Positions 49,845 to 61,815 of a stretch of 64,000 nucleotides of DNA are shown piece by piece; within the stretch, counting starts at the first letter, position 1; every line of letters starts with the position of its first letter. Origin of the DNA: Glossina fuscipes (taxonomy: Eukaryota; Arthropoda; Insecta; Diptera; Glossinidae); contig NW_023998415.1 in the NCBI RefSeq assembly GCF_014805625.2, positions 12,441,043 to 12,505,042 on the forward strand, given 5' to 3'. Under the pieces are notes generated by a model. That model ran no database searches. It was not told the DNA's origin and saw only the letters and a list, made by a program, of their open reading frames with translations. A program made the translations under genes and the position numbers.

Positions 49845-52800
49845 TTTGTTTCCACATTTCATGTTCTCTCCATATTATCATATTCTCGGGATTTTTCTTA
49901 AATCGAATAATCAATTTTTCTTTTCCATTTATACCTATTTCTTATAAGTTTTTACTTTTCCATGCATTTTGTTTAAAACCAATTTACTAAAACAATTCTT
50001 GGTTATATGATAACATTGTACCGCCTCACGTTTATTCTGATGTCCTTTCTATCAGGCTCAACGTCTCCAACTATTCGAGTTGATGATTTTTAGCCGAGAA
50101 AAAAACAAAGTCTGCTTAATATTCATAAAGCTTTTTATCGCTTTATGTGTTTCACCTCGATATTCGCCAATTCGCAGCCAAACATACTGCTGTGGAGAGT
50201 ATCCCGAAGTATATAATAAGAAGATATATATATATATATATATATATATTAGATAATTCGAAAACAATTAAGCGGTTTATTTAAATGTAACTGCGTACTG
50301 CACTGATATTTACAATAAATAATGCTCATACTTATGTTTGGGAGATTTTCAACAACTCCAACAAGAATTCATACGAACATCAGAATTTCAAGTAATCTTA
50401 AAAATTGTTTTCAAAATTATTGGGAGAAGTTGGGCGATAAATTAAAACTAAACTAACAAAAAAAGAAAAAATCTTATGCGAAATTTGAGCACTTTTTACC
50501 GCTGATTAATCAAATATATCCGCATTTGGAAAATAGCGGATACCGTGCAATCAAAACTATAATCGAACAAAAGTCACATCGTGACGAATCTGTTGTACGC
50601 GACAATGTATCAACACTTTCATAGCTATAGCTTGGCGTATTACGGTTATTCCATATGTTTAGCAAACAAATATGTAGTTGTAAATAGTTATATACCGATC
50701 GGGATTGAATGTTTCTCGACGTAGGATTGATTGTGAAATATTGCTATGGAAATCTTAGATAACGCCTATGAAAACTTAAGACTAACATATCGAGTTGCAA
50801 TAATTTACGCAAGCTGCACAAAATATCGCACTGCCGACTTACTCATTTCAAATTTGCAATAACATGCGACGTGTAAGTCTGAATTAGTTTTAACTCTCAA
50901 CTGACTGAGCAAGTAAGAGGTTAAGCTTATCCTTAAGAAGATAACAAATTTCTCACCATCCATTCCTATAGAACATAATAATGTATATTGTATTCACTTC
51001 AGACAATAGTTGGTTCCAATCTTTCTTAACAAATTCATTACACGCCTTTCAAATAAATTTTAATGCGCGAAGAGATTTTGAAAAGTCATTCATCAAATTT
51101 ACGTTCACGCGATTTGTAAGAAGTAAATCAAATTGAGTTCACGTAAAGATAAGCCTTAGTTTATTTGCGATTTTAAATACTTGACAATTTTTTTTTTTAG
51201 CTCAAAGTAGAATGCGAGTCTACGAAAATCATTTACAACACATTAAAGAATTACATTTGTTTTTCTCCTTCTGATTTTAAGTGTAGAGTGGATCGCGTAA
51301 AACTATATTAAAATTACTTTGAAACAAAATTTTAATACGCCAAACAATACCCAAATGTTGCGTTCAACTCCACTTTGTAAATATGTTAAAAAGACAATTG
51401 AAAAAACATCGTAGCGATGACAATTTTATACTCGGAAAATTAACTAATTTAAATAACACAAAATAATTAATTAATTAATGACTAATTTTATGCGATTAGT
51501 CCTATAACTGAGCCCTTCTGCATCTACAGAGAAACATGTTATCGATATGAACTAATAAAGAGGAAAAATGTCAATTTTTTATTCATATACTAATAATAAA
51601 ATTGTATTCACATTGGATACAAGAAGGATTTCAGCAGGATTCAAGCAAAAGCTTATTAGGATGCACTTTGTATTATACTAATAATCCGAGTATTGCGAAT
51701 AAAAATGTGAACCATTGTTAGATTTCAGGTTAAATCTTCAATATTGATTGATTACAGATACGTTCAAAGTACTTTAGATTCCCATAAATGATTATCTCTT
51801 TCGAAGCTTATCACCTAGCGGTGCCTGCGAATGCATTTAAATTGTTCGACGGATAACAAAAAGTGAAATTCTATTGGGTTTATACTGAATTCTCTTGTAT
51901 TCGACATTAGTAAAATTAAATCCCGATCATATTATATATGTGAGGTAATTAAATGTGCTTTACACAACAACATATTTCGGATAGTTACATTTAAAGAAAT
52001 TATTTTCTTCATAGATATTGTTTTCATTGCCTTCAAACTAGACTTGCGTCATATCAGCGCTTGACCGGCTTTCAAGCTGAGAAGGCGGAAATTTTGGAAT
52101 GGAACTGGCAATTGCAAGAAGAGAGTCCCGAACCCATTTGCTTTAATATCGCACTTAAACTAATTAGAGTGATGAAGATAAAGTGGCGCCTCCGACGATT
52201 CTTTTAGATAAAGTTGTGAGACATAATTAAACCAAGCGTGGATGGCAACGTTTCCGATATATATTTCTCTTCTCTTCGTTCCTTCAATTTGTTCGAATGC
52301 AATAAGAAAACCCAAAGGTTCACATAAAAAAGAAAAGAAAGGAAAGAAGCTATTGCTCTCTTATTCAGTCCATCTTACCTGTCATTCTGCGCACGAATGA
52401 TTGTGTAAAGAAATTTTGCAAATTAAAGGTGAAAACAATAACAATCCAAAATTTTCGATAACCATTTGAATGTTAAATGTCATTTTCAACTCAGTTTAAT
52501 GTAATGAGAACAAAACATGGGAAGCGAGAGTTATCGTATTTAAAAGCTTGCGTCAACAGGATATTCATGTAAAGCGCAAGTGCAAAAAAAAAAAAAAAAA
52601 AGAAAAGAGAAATTGGAAAGAATTATAAAGTTTAAAATGCAGAGATAGAGCGAAGTAAGCGAATAAATCACATACAAACGCAATTTAGCAGAATGTCAGA
52701 AATCATGCACATGACATAATGACAATTCAGAAACAACAAACACAATATTCATTAAAATTTTAAATGCTTACACTAAAACTAAAAACTATCCACAATAAAT

Positions 52801-53581
52801 GAAAGAAAAACTAATTAAAATCGGCTATGAAACGATATTTGTGTCACACATATTTCTAAAAAAATATAATAAAAGAAACGTCTTTTATTACAAAGTATTT
52901 ATTATTTAAAATAGTTAACATTGTGAATAGATTAAAGATTTTTTTTATTTTTTTTTCTTTTTATCATATCGTTACCTACATTATTGGATTTATTTCCTTA
53001 ATCGACGTCATTGGTTGGTAGTGCAGAAAGTAACCAGTCTTTTGCATAGCAATCGTTATGGAAGATAACGTTTTAATGCTAATGTGTATGAATGTACGTA
53101 TATTTCTTGAATATATGACGACATTTAGTGCTTATGATGACATCTATGACGTCATTGATAACCCGATTTCTTTTCTATGCTCACCATCAGAATGCAGAAC
53201 GTAATAATTTTCTCATTTCATTTGTAGCGTTTCGAAAATTCCAAAAATTTTTATTGGTTGACTGACATCCATCCACAATTCATTTCAAGATGAATAAAGT
53301 TCGCTGGCTTGATTTTTTTTTATTTTTTTTTTCTTCTTTTTATATCCAACCCTTAATGATGGGGTTTGAACATCTCTCCTTTCAAAAGCAGGAAAATGTG
53401 TTTGTTTTACTCATCATTCGAGATATACGAGATGGTAAAAATTTCCATTTACATTTTATCGGTGACCCTATAAAACCGGAATAAAAAATGCAACAAATTC
53501 TTCTTCTTTTTTTTTTTTTGAAGATTAGAATGGAATCGGTTCAAAATATTTAAATATAATTTTCTTACGTATTTTTCTATC

Positions 53582-53613
<32 letters not shown>

Positions 53614-54169
53614 AAATTATATATATATATATATATATATATCGCTTGTTACAATCCATTATCCATTATTCTATTATAAGTTTCTCAAGAATTAGATAAA
53701 CATTTCGGCTATGACGGACAACTAACAGTTGCTACAATTCGTAAGATTGGCTTTTTAAAGTTTTTTAGACGACTACTAAATAAGTGTTAGTGAAACGTTA
53801 TTTAAAGAATAGTCGCACACACATAAAAAAAAGCTTGTTCACAAATGTTAACTAACATAAAGAAAAACGAACTAGTATTAATAAAAAAAAGGGAGCATGT
53901 AAGAAAAGCCTTAGTTATTATTTATATTGATTGATACGATGCAACCCATATAAAAGCCTATTGTAAATAAAGTATACCCATATCCCCTTTAAAGTCCTTC
54001 AAAATGTGGATGCTTCTAAACATACTCCAATAAACATGTTTTTATAAAAAGCAAATAAGAACACTATAGTAAGACATGATCCACTATTAGATACCCTACA
54101 CTACGTACGTTGCTTAATGCAGTTATTTATGTATAACTTTTAAAAAAAAAATACCTCATATTGAATGTG

Positions 54170-54425
54170 GTTGGAAAAGTGGTCCGACACAAGTTTTCAC
54201 GAATTTTTACTAGCGTTCATCCTTGGGCCAAAACAGTTCGATCTGTCAAATTTGATCTCCGAAATTGTAGCCTATAGGTTAAGTAAATGAGTATTGAACA
54301 GATTTAGATCGGTTTATTAGACTTTGATCATTTTCGATTCGGTATAATAAAAATTGAATGTAGCTCAAATTCTTCTGGATATTGCATACGTTCGTATGTA
54401 TCACAAGTGGTGTAAGGTATAATGA
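54170..54425 (+). repeat. dispersed repeat, copy 2
   Basis: It shares the GCGT-C-TCCTT-GG-CAAAACA and G-CAAATTT motif series with 25760-25860 and ends near ACAAGTGGTGTAAGGTATAA, a typical end of this kind of fly repeat. Confidence 0.4.
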
Positions 54426-54539
54426 ATCTTTATCTTCCAACGCCACCTAATTTCTCGCACTTTTCTGCTACTGTCGATCTGGAAGAGTGACTCGAAGCAT
54501 ATTATTAGTGTTTTGTTTATTGGTATCGAAAATTCCCTC

Positions 54540-54544
<5 letters not shown>

Positions 54545-54596
<52 letters not shown>
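54545..54596 (+). repeat. (CT)n microsatellite
   Basis: About 26 CT dinucleotides are followed by CTTT repeats and poly(T). Open frames here read as serine/leucine or arginine/glutamate repeats and are not genes. Confidence 0.95.
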
Positions 54597-54610
<14 letters not shown>

Positions 54611-54929
54611 TTTTTTTTTTCTTTCGTTCTTTTTCTGTCTCTGTCGTTCTCTTTCTCTCTCTATCATTTGTTATATATAGTTCCTGTAATAGTTGACAAT
54701 ACTCGTTTTTAAGAGCAAAAAGCGCTTATATTACGGACATATTGTTTACTTGCCCGAACTGCCAAAACTGATTAAATGGATTATTGAAATCTACTGAAAT
54801 GTTTTTGAGTTATATAGATCAACAGTGAAGTACAATGTACACGTAGTAAATAATAATAGAAAGTAAAACAAGTGAGAATGTTATAGTCATGGAAAGGCGG
54901 ATCATTAAAGATGATACGTCACTTCGCCT

Positions 54930-55170
54930 AATACAATCTTTCATCTTTTTTCTGTCTTATAAAATATCAAAAATGATACCTTATTACCATTTATAGATTA
55001 ACTCGTCATGAGAATATGTGCGGCCCAAGTTGAGTAAAACAAGTTTTCTTTTATCAAAGAGCTTATTATTCCTCAGCTTTTTTCGTCATTAAATACCAAA
55101 AATTAAGCTTATTGCCACCTAAAGGCTTAATTGCCATGAGAACACTAACATGATAAATGGTTCGACAAAT
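54930..55170 (+). repeat. two diverged units related to the 45.8-kb tandem repeat
   Basis: ATATCAAAAATGATACCTTA with a following CGTCATGAGAATATG, and, about 125 bp later, AATACCAAAAATTAAGCTTA with TGCCATGAGAACACTAACA, are two copies of one unit. The unit resembles AAAAATGACACCATTACTCC at 46126-46145. Confidence 0.4.
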
Positions 55171-56149
55171 AGATCTAATTGTGTCAATTTTAACATAATT
55201 AATTTAAAGTAAATATGTTTTTTCATATAACAGCATACTTTCTTTTAATTAATTAATACAAAGTACAAAAATTTGGCGAAACGCATACTAAATTTCACAA
55301 ACTTTTCATGTAACACCTTTTTCAAAGGAAAGTTTTATATGACTTTATCTCTAATGCAATTTACTCTCAATGAGGCCAAAAAATCTCAATAAACCAAATC
55401 TCGTGAAAATCTATTGAATGCTATGACCTATAAAAATAAATGTACAAATATTTAAAATGGAAAAATGATTCTGAATCGATTATCTTTTTAAAATGTCCGT
55501 CTACCCTAAGTCATTTTGCATATATATTACGTATGCACCTCAATGTAATATAACCAGTTAAAAACGACGTAAAGTATATTAAAAAAAAAAGGAGAAAACT
55601 CTATACCACGTACGTGATCCTATTGTAGCTTTCATATGTACTTTAACAAAAAAAAATAAACTTATCTATCACGCAAGTTAATTGCTATATAATAGTAAGA
55701 AGGAAAACTCAGTTCTTTAAACTTGTCCAATAAATTATGTATATGTTTATTTTATAGTGAGCGTAGATGTGTATATAGCCGTCTCGATGTACATAACGCT
55801 ACTATCGCGTCATTTTTTTACATCTGATGATTGTGGAAAACCTTATTGAAAATCTTCGTTAAGGAAGATTAGCATTAATATCAAATATCTTAAATTTAAT
55901 GTGTAAAGCAGATATAAACATTATTTTATTTTATTTTATTTTATGTGTATTGAGTTTCATTTCATCTTAAATATTATATAAACAATTGTCGAAAAAAAGA
56001 CAGACATACATGTCCTACAAAAGTTTATTTATGCAAAATGCAATATTCTTATTTTGCAATTGTTTTTTTTTTTGTTATTTTTTTTTTTTCTTCTTGTTTG
56101 GTTTTTTATGAAATGATGCTTTGTTTTATGAACTATGAATTATAGGTTC

Positions 56150-56153
<4 letters not shown>

Positions 56154-56184
<31 letters not shown>
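56154..56184 (+). repeat. (AT)n microsatellite downstream of Rgl
   Basis: This pure (AT)n tract lies about 300 bp past the Rgl stop codon, in or just beyond the 3' UTR. Confidence 0.9.
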
Positions 56185-56187
<3 letters not shown>

Positions 56188-56220
56188 TTATAAAAAAAAT
56201 TTACAATTATGTAGAAATTA

Positions 56221-56226
56221 TTTATT
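56221..56226 (-). terminator. candidate poly(A) signal for Rgl
   Basis: On the minus strand this is AATAAA, about 255 bp past the stop codon. Several other AATAAA-like hexamers occur nearby in A-rich sequence, so the actual cleavage site is not decided. Confidence 0.25.
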
Positions 56227-56478
56227 TTAAATAAACAATTTCGAAATAAATAAATATTAATAGTGATTTAAAAAATATTGTGCAGATTATTCGTTTTTTT
56301 TTTTATTTTTTTTTTTTATTTTTTTTTTAATGAATAATGCATAAAAAATACATAGATATAAAATGTTCTGTAGATGGTTGTAAGTGTGTATGTGTGTGTG
56401 TTAAAGCACCCTTAAGATGTGTGTACGACATTTAGTAAAGCTTTTCGAGACCCATACTTATAGGGTCTTAATTAACCA

Positions 56479-57510
56479 TTAGCTGGTGCTGCCACGACTA
56501 CTACGACTGCCAATACCGTTAAAGTCTTTATTACGTTTTAATATAAATCTTAATTCAAAATTTGTATTTACGGCATAGTAAACATTAGCATTGCGTGGCA
56601 ATTCTACATCTTTATCGGGTAGACGCTGAGCCAATGTATAGTGTTCGGCTTCATCTTCTATGCCGAGTTTCATTAAGGCATTGCGTATTACTTGTGGGGT
56701 ACGTTCATTATTTTTGACCATCATACTCTTGTACACAACTATGCCATCCTGAGGCACATTTTCAGTTTCCAACGTAACTCTTACTATATAGAAGGGTGAA
56801 TTAGCTCCCGGTGAATTAACAACTTGTGCATTAATTAGCGGGGAGCCCAATAAATTAGGTGTGTGAGATCCACTTGTTGAACCACCAGTACTTCTCAGCA
56901 GACCGTTAGAGCTTTGTGAATGAGTTATCTTTGATTTATTACCTATAACAACAGCTCCGCCTGAATTACTCGAGTCCAAAGAGAGATTAGAAACACTACT
57001 TGTAGCAGACATTTGAGTATTATGTGTCAGTTGTGCCTCTCTATCTAAAGAATTGTTCCGTGAGCTATAGCGAGAGCTAGTACTATTATTGACCTCGCAG
57101 TAAAATTGGGACCCAGCACCGCTACTCGAATTAGAAGCTATCGAATCAGTTTTACGATGACCCAGCACTGAAGAATTAGCTGAAGACATATTCATAGACG
57201 TATTTGATTTTCGAGGCGCCGCGGGCTGGGGCGGCTCTAACTGATAGGATAACGTGTGAGCATCCTCGTCAGATAATACAGGCATCGAATAAAACCAACG
57301 ATTAAATAAAGGATCCTCTTCCAAATTATAAGTATTTGCAGCGCCTTGTAACAGTTTAATTTGAGCCAAAACTTCAAATTCTTTACGCTTTTTCTCAAAA
57401 TTGATTAAATTTTCCTCTCCAACTGTGTCCGGATTAGCTTGATGTATCATCGTTAGATCGGTAAGGAACGTCCCTAGGTAAGGTATAGTGCCATGAGAAG
57501 TTTGTGTGCT
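56479..57510 (-). CDS. Rgl: Rgl last coding exon: end of CDC25 domain, linker, RA domain, stop
   Basis: The 343 codons plus TAA begin STQTSHGTIPYLGTFLTDLT. The catalytic domain ends near NRWF. A linker of about 160 residues, rich in Ser/Asn with probable phosphorylation-type motifs, leads to the RA domain and a short tail GSRSSRGSTS. The acceptor is GCTTCTCTCATAG. Confidence 0.94.
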   Translation of the reverse strand, partial: STQTSHGTIPYLGTFLTDLTMIHQANPDTVGEENLINFEKKRKEFEVLAQIKLLQGAANTYNLEEDPLFNRWFYSMPVLSDEDAHTLSYQLEPPQPAAPRKSNTSMNMSSANSSVLGHRKTDSIASNSSSGAGSQFYCEVNNSTSSRYSSRNNSLDREAQLTHNTQMSATSSVSNLSLDSSNSGGAVVIGNKSKITHSQSSNGLLRSTGGSTSGSHTPNLLGSPLINAQVVNSPGANSPFYIVRVTLETENVPQDGIVVYKSMMVKNNERTPQVIRNALMKLGIEDEAEHYTLAQRLPDKDVELPRNANVYYAVNTNFELRFILKRNKDFNGIGSRSSRGSTS

Positions 57511-59808
57511 CTATGAGAGAAGCGAAAAATAATTTTACGAAACTTATACACTGCGAAACTACACTGGACTACACTTACTTGTTTCTGTATAATTTTCTGC
57601 AAATGGCGATCATTTTCTCCGACAGTATCGGCAAACTTAGCGGTGCCCTCTCTAATCAACAATTCTCTTTGAACTGAAGCGTTATTTTCTTCGGAACAAA
57701 TACGAGCTAGTTCATCAAAAATTTCCATCTGTTTAAAATGAATTATTCAACGAAATATTTCAATAAATATTTTTTTATTTGACACTTTTCTCAGATTAAA
57801 TAACATTAAGTTCTAAAGTTAGATTTGGCTTCATTTAAAGCCGAATAGCCAGTTAACGTTTCGATGCGCGATCTAAAACAAAATTGCTTTAAACTCCTTT
57901 TAAGAACTAGAAGAAATAAGTAACTTTCCATACATAAGAGACAAAGAGCTAGCATTCAATCACTTTCTGTTGTCACAAATTTCGTTATCAGCCTTTCATA
58001 ATATTCTTGAGCCTTCGCGCAAAGAAATCGTCCAAAACGTCTTTCAGAACATGGAGAGGATTGCATGAAACTGATTTGCAGCGCCCAAAAGAAACAATCA
58101 TACGCGCACACGCACTGCGCATGATGATACTGATTGAAATTTGATTATGAGAAATATCGCACATAATCACGATATCGGCATCGGAATATATTTCTTTTGA
58201 GATATTTACGAAAGAATTTTCATGTGATCGACATCAACTGGTTGTGTGTGCGGATCGAAACTATTTATGAATTATGTTCTTCTCCAAAATTTCCTCATTA
58301 CACAATAGACGAGGAGGCATATGCATGCTTTTGCGATTTTCCGATGCTTTTTTTCTTTCCAGAAATCAAAAGAAAGGAGGACTTTCATCAATAAATGCTT
58401 TTCTTGCTTTACTTTAAGTTTTTTAATATGTAATAAAACCTTATGAAAATCCCTTTATTTCTGGTTTCTTAAAATATTCGGTATAGATTTTATTTAAGGT
58501 ACGATACATAAATCTGTTGAACGCATATACAATGTTTTGTATATACCAAACATATCTATTATTCAATTCGTATACGGATGATGGATATGGAAAGTTCGCC
58601 CTAAACTTTTAACTTATTTCGAACTTGTGAGACTGATTGTTACCTTATCTTTAGACAAAACAGACCATATTTTTCGCAATCTATAAATGGCCGAAGAATT
58701 GAGTCCCGTTATTATTGCCTTCAAGGATGAAAAATTCTTCAGTAACCGCAATTCCTGTGCAATATCAATCCACACAACTATATACATAGCCCGTTCCTGT
58801 CAGCGGTCAAGATAAATAGAATTGAGTATTAGTTTTCAATCCAAAGTTTTCAACTTGCTCACCTGTGGTTCCAAAAGTCGCTCAATTAAAATACTTGTAA
58901 TAACACGATATAAAACCTCGTTGAACTGATTGACGGTCGCTACGACAGTTTGACAGCATCCTTGATTCCGGCGTGCCCAAGAGGCACCTAAACACTGATG
59001 TGATATCACCCGTTTAAACAATTCACAATCCATACGCGTTAACTGTTCGGCAAAGTGTCTAACATCGATGCGAGGAAAACGATAAGTTTCCAAGAAGCAA
59101 GTGCGCCTTTGAAATTCTGGAGCCAAATATAAACCGGCAAACTGTTCTGATAGGCAGGTAGATGATAATGTGCTTTTACTATACTCCTGACGCAAAATCA
59201 TTTCCAATTGATTTAGAGCCCGCGCATGCAAATCCGAATGTGGTATATACTTGGAAGTGAATCCAATCAAATGCCGTAAATTTTCTTCATTCCAATCTTC
59301 TGGAAAACCATTTAGCCACATTTTCCATACAGAGACTAGAGTTTTTTTATGTTGTTCATGAATAGATGCACTACGATCATAATCGACATTATCTTTATTT
59401 TTCAAATCCTCGAGACGCTGTTTCTCATTAAGTGTATGAAATCGTTTAATTAATAAACCAAGGACTTCTTTCGGCGTGGAAAATGTTCGATACGTGTTCA
59501 GAAATACATTAATAAAGGTTGACTCCAATTCACCATCATCGGTGGCTAAAGCCTCAACCAAACGTTCCAATGTACCCGCTTTAACGAAACGCACGCGCAC
59601 CATTTCCCACTCCAAATAGGAAATTTCGTCCTCCGAATCCTGAATGAGAAAATAAACCTTAATTATATATGAACTCTCAATAAAACGCACAAACCAGTCC
59701 TCATACATTTGTCGCTGAAGGTGTTGGCCTGTGATAGCAAACTTTTTTCAGATAAACAGTAAAAATGGCATTCTTCTCCTTTTCTTCACCCCAAATACGC
59801 CACGTAGG
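56479..59808 (-). CDS. Rgl: Rgl, RalGDS-type guanine-nucleotide exchange factor (3' five exons; start not found)
   Basis: Five exons in matching phase encode 737 residues ending at a natural TAA. The order is: a short segment WRIWGEEKEKNAIFTVYLKK (RalGDS-family N-terminal motif); REM/RasGEF_N at about 48-180 (VRFVKAGTLERLVEAL, FLNTYRTFSTPKEVL); CDC25/RasGEF at about 235-467, with GTIPYLGTFLTDLT and LINFEKKRKEFEV; a Ser/Asn-rich linker; and a Ras-association domain at about 633-720 (YIVRVTLETE to ELRFILKRN). This architecture is that of RalGDS/RGL proteins, which bind active Ras through the C-terminal domain and load GTP onto Ral at membranes. The Drosophila member is Rgl. The first exon seen begins right after an acceptor, so upstream exons, including the start codon, are missing from this model and may lie at 59.8-64 kb or beyond. 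No catalytic-domain disruption is seen. Confidence 0.9.
57579..57728 (-). CDS. Rgl: Rgl exon: CDC25 domain, REGTAKF segment
   Basis: The 50 codons begin MEIFDELARICSEENNAS and include LLIREGTAKFADTVGEND. The acceptor is TTTTAAACAG and the donor AAACAA|GTAAGT. The ATG at its first position is internal, not a start. The intron that follows is 68 bp. Confidence 0.92.
57729..58643 (-). other. Rgl intron
   Basis: This 915-bp intron separates the two middle catalytic exons. It contains short open frames on both strands with no recognisable product. Confidence 0.85.
58644..58796 (-). CDS. Rgl: Rgl exon: CDC25 domain, middle
   Basis: The 51 codons begin ERAMYIVVWIDIAQELRLLK and continue with FSSLKAIITGLNSSAIYRLR and WSVLSKDK. 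This is the core helix segment of the exchange domain (N-[FY]-x-[AS]-x-x-A-[IV]-x-x-[GA]-L). The acceptor is CCGCTGACAG and the donor ATAAG|GTAACA. It is too short to appear as a long open frame. Confidence 0.92.
58863..59639 (-). CDS. Rgl: Rgl exon: REM domain and start of CDC25 domain
   Basis: The 259 codons run from DSEDEISYLEWEMVRVRF to LIERLLEPQ. The acceptor is TTTTCTCATTCAG and the donor CACAG|GTGAGC. It covers RasGEF_N and the first half of the catalytic domain (FAEQLTRMDCELFKRV, NQFNEVLYRVITS). The upstream Met-starting extension of the open frame lies in the intron and is not coding. Confidence 0.92.
59707..59808 (-). CDS. Rgl: Rgl exon (first one recognised)
   Basis: The 34 codons begin PTWRIWGEEKEKNAIF and end HRPTPSATN. 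The acceptor is a poly(T) tract plus CCTTATTTTAG and the donor AAAT|GTATGA. Phase 0 at both ends. The next intron is only 67 bp. The GEE..x..IFTVYLKKV pattern is typical just before the REM domain in the RalGDS family. Confidence 0.8.
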
Positions 59809-60659
59809 CTAAAATAAGGCAAAAAAAAAAAAAAAAAAAAACAACGAAAAATTTAATTCAAGTAACAAAGATTACTAAAACATTTACTTAAATACAACTA
59901 AAATATATAATAAAATGGATAAAAAAATAAAATCTAAATTAGTGCTTTGGGAAAAATAATAATGGACAACTAAACCAAAAGCCTGAGTCGTCGTGATTCC
60001 CGGTTACATTATAACCAAGTAACAGATAACACCCAAGTAACACCTGACTAATTTCTCACTTAAAGTTATTTGAGAGCGAAACTCACGATAGCCGATATCA
60101 CGCCGATATTAGTAATAAAAGAGATTATTTGATTTGTCTTTAAAGTAGTTTGCATCGATAATATCCTTTGCCGTCATAAGTAAACGTAACTAGAATCATA
60201 ACCTAATTAGAATTATCGTTACCTACGCATTTGACTTGGCAACTATTAACCACGTAATACATAAAGCTTGAAAGAAATGACAATACAAAAAACAAAATTA
60301 TAAAACTAAAAGTTCCGAGTTTGTGTGCAAAAATTTAAAAAAAAAAATGATATAAGTCTTATGGTCTGAGCGTACATTGAATCAACTCTACATAGAGAAA
60401 ACGACATGGCGGGCCACAGAAAAGCATTCAATATTCAACAATAGATCTCAAGATTAAAAATTGTGCGTAGGGAAGTAGATATCTTCAGATGTTATACAAT
60501 GGCTTCTTTTCCACAGGGATCAGGAGTCCGCTCACAATAGCCATGTGTGCCTGCGGCTAAGTGATGGAATTAAAATGAAAAGTTGTAAATAAAATTAAAA
60601 AAAAAAAAAAGCGATTTGACGATAGACTTTTTACCCTTTTGCCTATTTTACACTTTAAA

Positions 60660-61075
60660 CTGTATATTCACGAATGACGGCGGGTAATAATGGTAATTGA
60701 TCAACAAGACTTTATAGAAACTACGGTGGAACGAGCCTTGAACGCATTCAAATTGATCAAGTTGTGAGCCCTGACTGCTTGGGTACGGCCCTTCGGGGAG
60801 TATTCGTGGTGGTTGTGGTTTTCACTCGTTCCAAGCCAAAGTGGAACAAATCGAGGTGCGGATAGGCCCCAACACTGACCAGAGTGGGTTTATTGAGTCA
60901 TACACAATAAGCAATCTGGACTCTGATGCTATTTAGGCCCCTACTTTATAAGGATTGTCTAACTCACCAGGTGGCGTGGGTTACGCTTAAATAACCCGCG
61001 TGGCTTTAGCCACCGTGGGGTTAAGCCATCAAAGCAGGTACCCACGTGAAACCCATGTCGCAATCACAATGGCTT
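60660..61075. repeat. GC-richer block, probable transposon remnant
   Basis: This stretch is clearly richer in G and C than its surroundings. It contains GGCGTGGGTTACGC, TAACCCGCGTGGCTTTAGCC and ACCGTGGGGTTAAGCC, which can pair with one another in several ways (GGCTTTAGCC is nearly self-complementary). There is no long open frame. Base composition and structure suggest an untranslated end of a retrotransposon or a similar insertion; the family is not recognised. Confidence 0.35.
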
Positions 61076-61163
61076 TTAATGTTTTAATGCAGCAAACATA
61101 GTTGTTAACATTTTTTTTTTCTGGGACCCGCCCACTTTGCCATTTATTGATGTGGTACACATA

Positions 61164-61580
61164 TTTTTACTGAAATCCGTCAATTTGACGGATAGCATTT
61201 TTGTGAATTGAGACTCGCCAAAATAAAGATAGAAAGCTGATATGAATAAATATTCAATGGCGCGCACGTTCCGTGACCGATTAAAAAATATATGATTAAA
61301 TATTTGGGTAACTGTTCTTTAAAATTTTATTCACGAAATCGAAAATTATAGACAAATATATCGAAAAAAATATCGGTGTTTATCGAATTCGTTTTAGATT
61401 TTTCTATATTGTCAACGTGGGTTCGTGAACATTATTATTATATTGCGCCTACTTTTTAGGCACATATTTCTAATTGATCAAGCAATGTTTACTTCAAATT
61501 TTCAGTTTCGCTATCTTTAATTTTTCTGATTGCGATGATTCACAAAATTAACCCGTCAATTTAACGGGTTTCAGTAAAAG
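61164..61580. mobile_element. candidate MITE with ~30-bp imperfect terminal inverted repeats
   Basis: TTTTACTGAAATCCGTCAAT with TTGACGG (61165-61193) is mirrored by CCGTCAATTTAACGGG followed by TTTCAGTAAAA (61553-61579). About 27 of 31 positions match. Each arm also contains a small palindrome. The 415-bp unit has no gene. TTAA next to the inner edge of the right arm leaves the alternative that this is an end of a piggyBac-like element pointing outward. Confidence 0.45.
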
Positions 61581-61815
61581 TAGGTAGAGACAAGACGTCT
61601 GTAAAGCTAATGTTGAAGTTAATTCGAGTTAATTCGAAAACGTAAGTGAAATAAAGTTGAACGAGTTGAAATTTTCCTGTTACTGTAGAATTAAAGAAAA
61701 AATTTAGAGCTGCAAACGTTGCCACATTTCTTTTCCATGGAATTGGGTCAGGGACTATTAAAGTTGTTATTAATCTGCTATTAATCTGCTTTACGTGAAG
61801 AAGACAGACAACGAT

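Larger units (their letters stand above)
40761..56478. other. long non-coding stretch upstream of dysc and downstream of Rgl
   Basis: The stretch holds decayed tandem repeats (45.75-46.35 kb and 54.93-55.17 kb), an assembly gap, (AT)n arrays (45063-45091, 46756-46786, 49091-49114, 50224-50250, 53583-53642, 56154-56184), TTA-type repeats at 48140-48218, (TTTG)n at 48913-48956, (GTGC)n near 48818-48848 and a (CT)n tract at 54545-54596. Open frames here mostly run through these simple repeats. No exon is supported. Confidence 0.6.

Noticed and set aside
54401..54696. Open frames on both strands with RE or SL repeats
   Set aside because: They are translations of the (CT)n microsatellite and poly(T) tract.
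59640..59706. N-terminal Met extension (MYEDWFVRFIESS) of the Rgl frame
   Set aside because: It is intron sequence: a GT donor at 59706 and an AG acceptor at 59640 remove it, and the exon upstream fits the family.
60484..60560. Minus-strand segment reading MAIVSGLLIPVEKKP after an AG and before a GT, as a possible first exon of Rgl
   Set aside because: The donor would leave phase 2, whereas the next recognised Rgl exon (59808) enters in phase 0, and the peptide shows no RalGDS-family feature.
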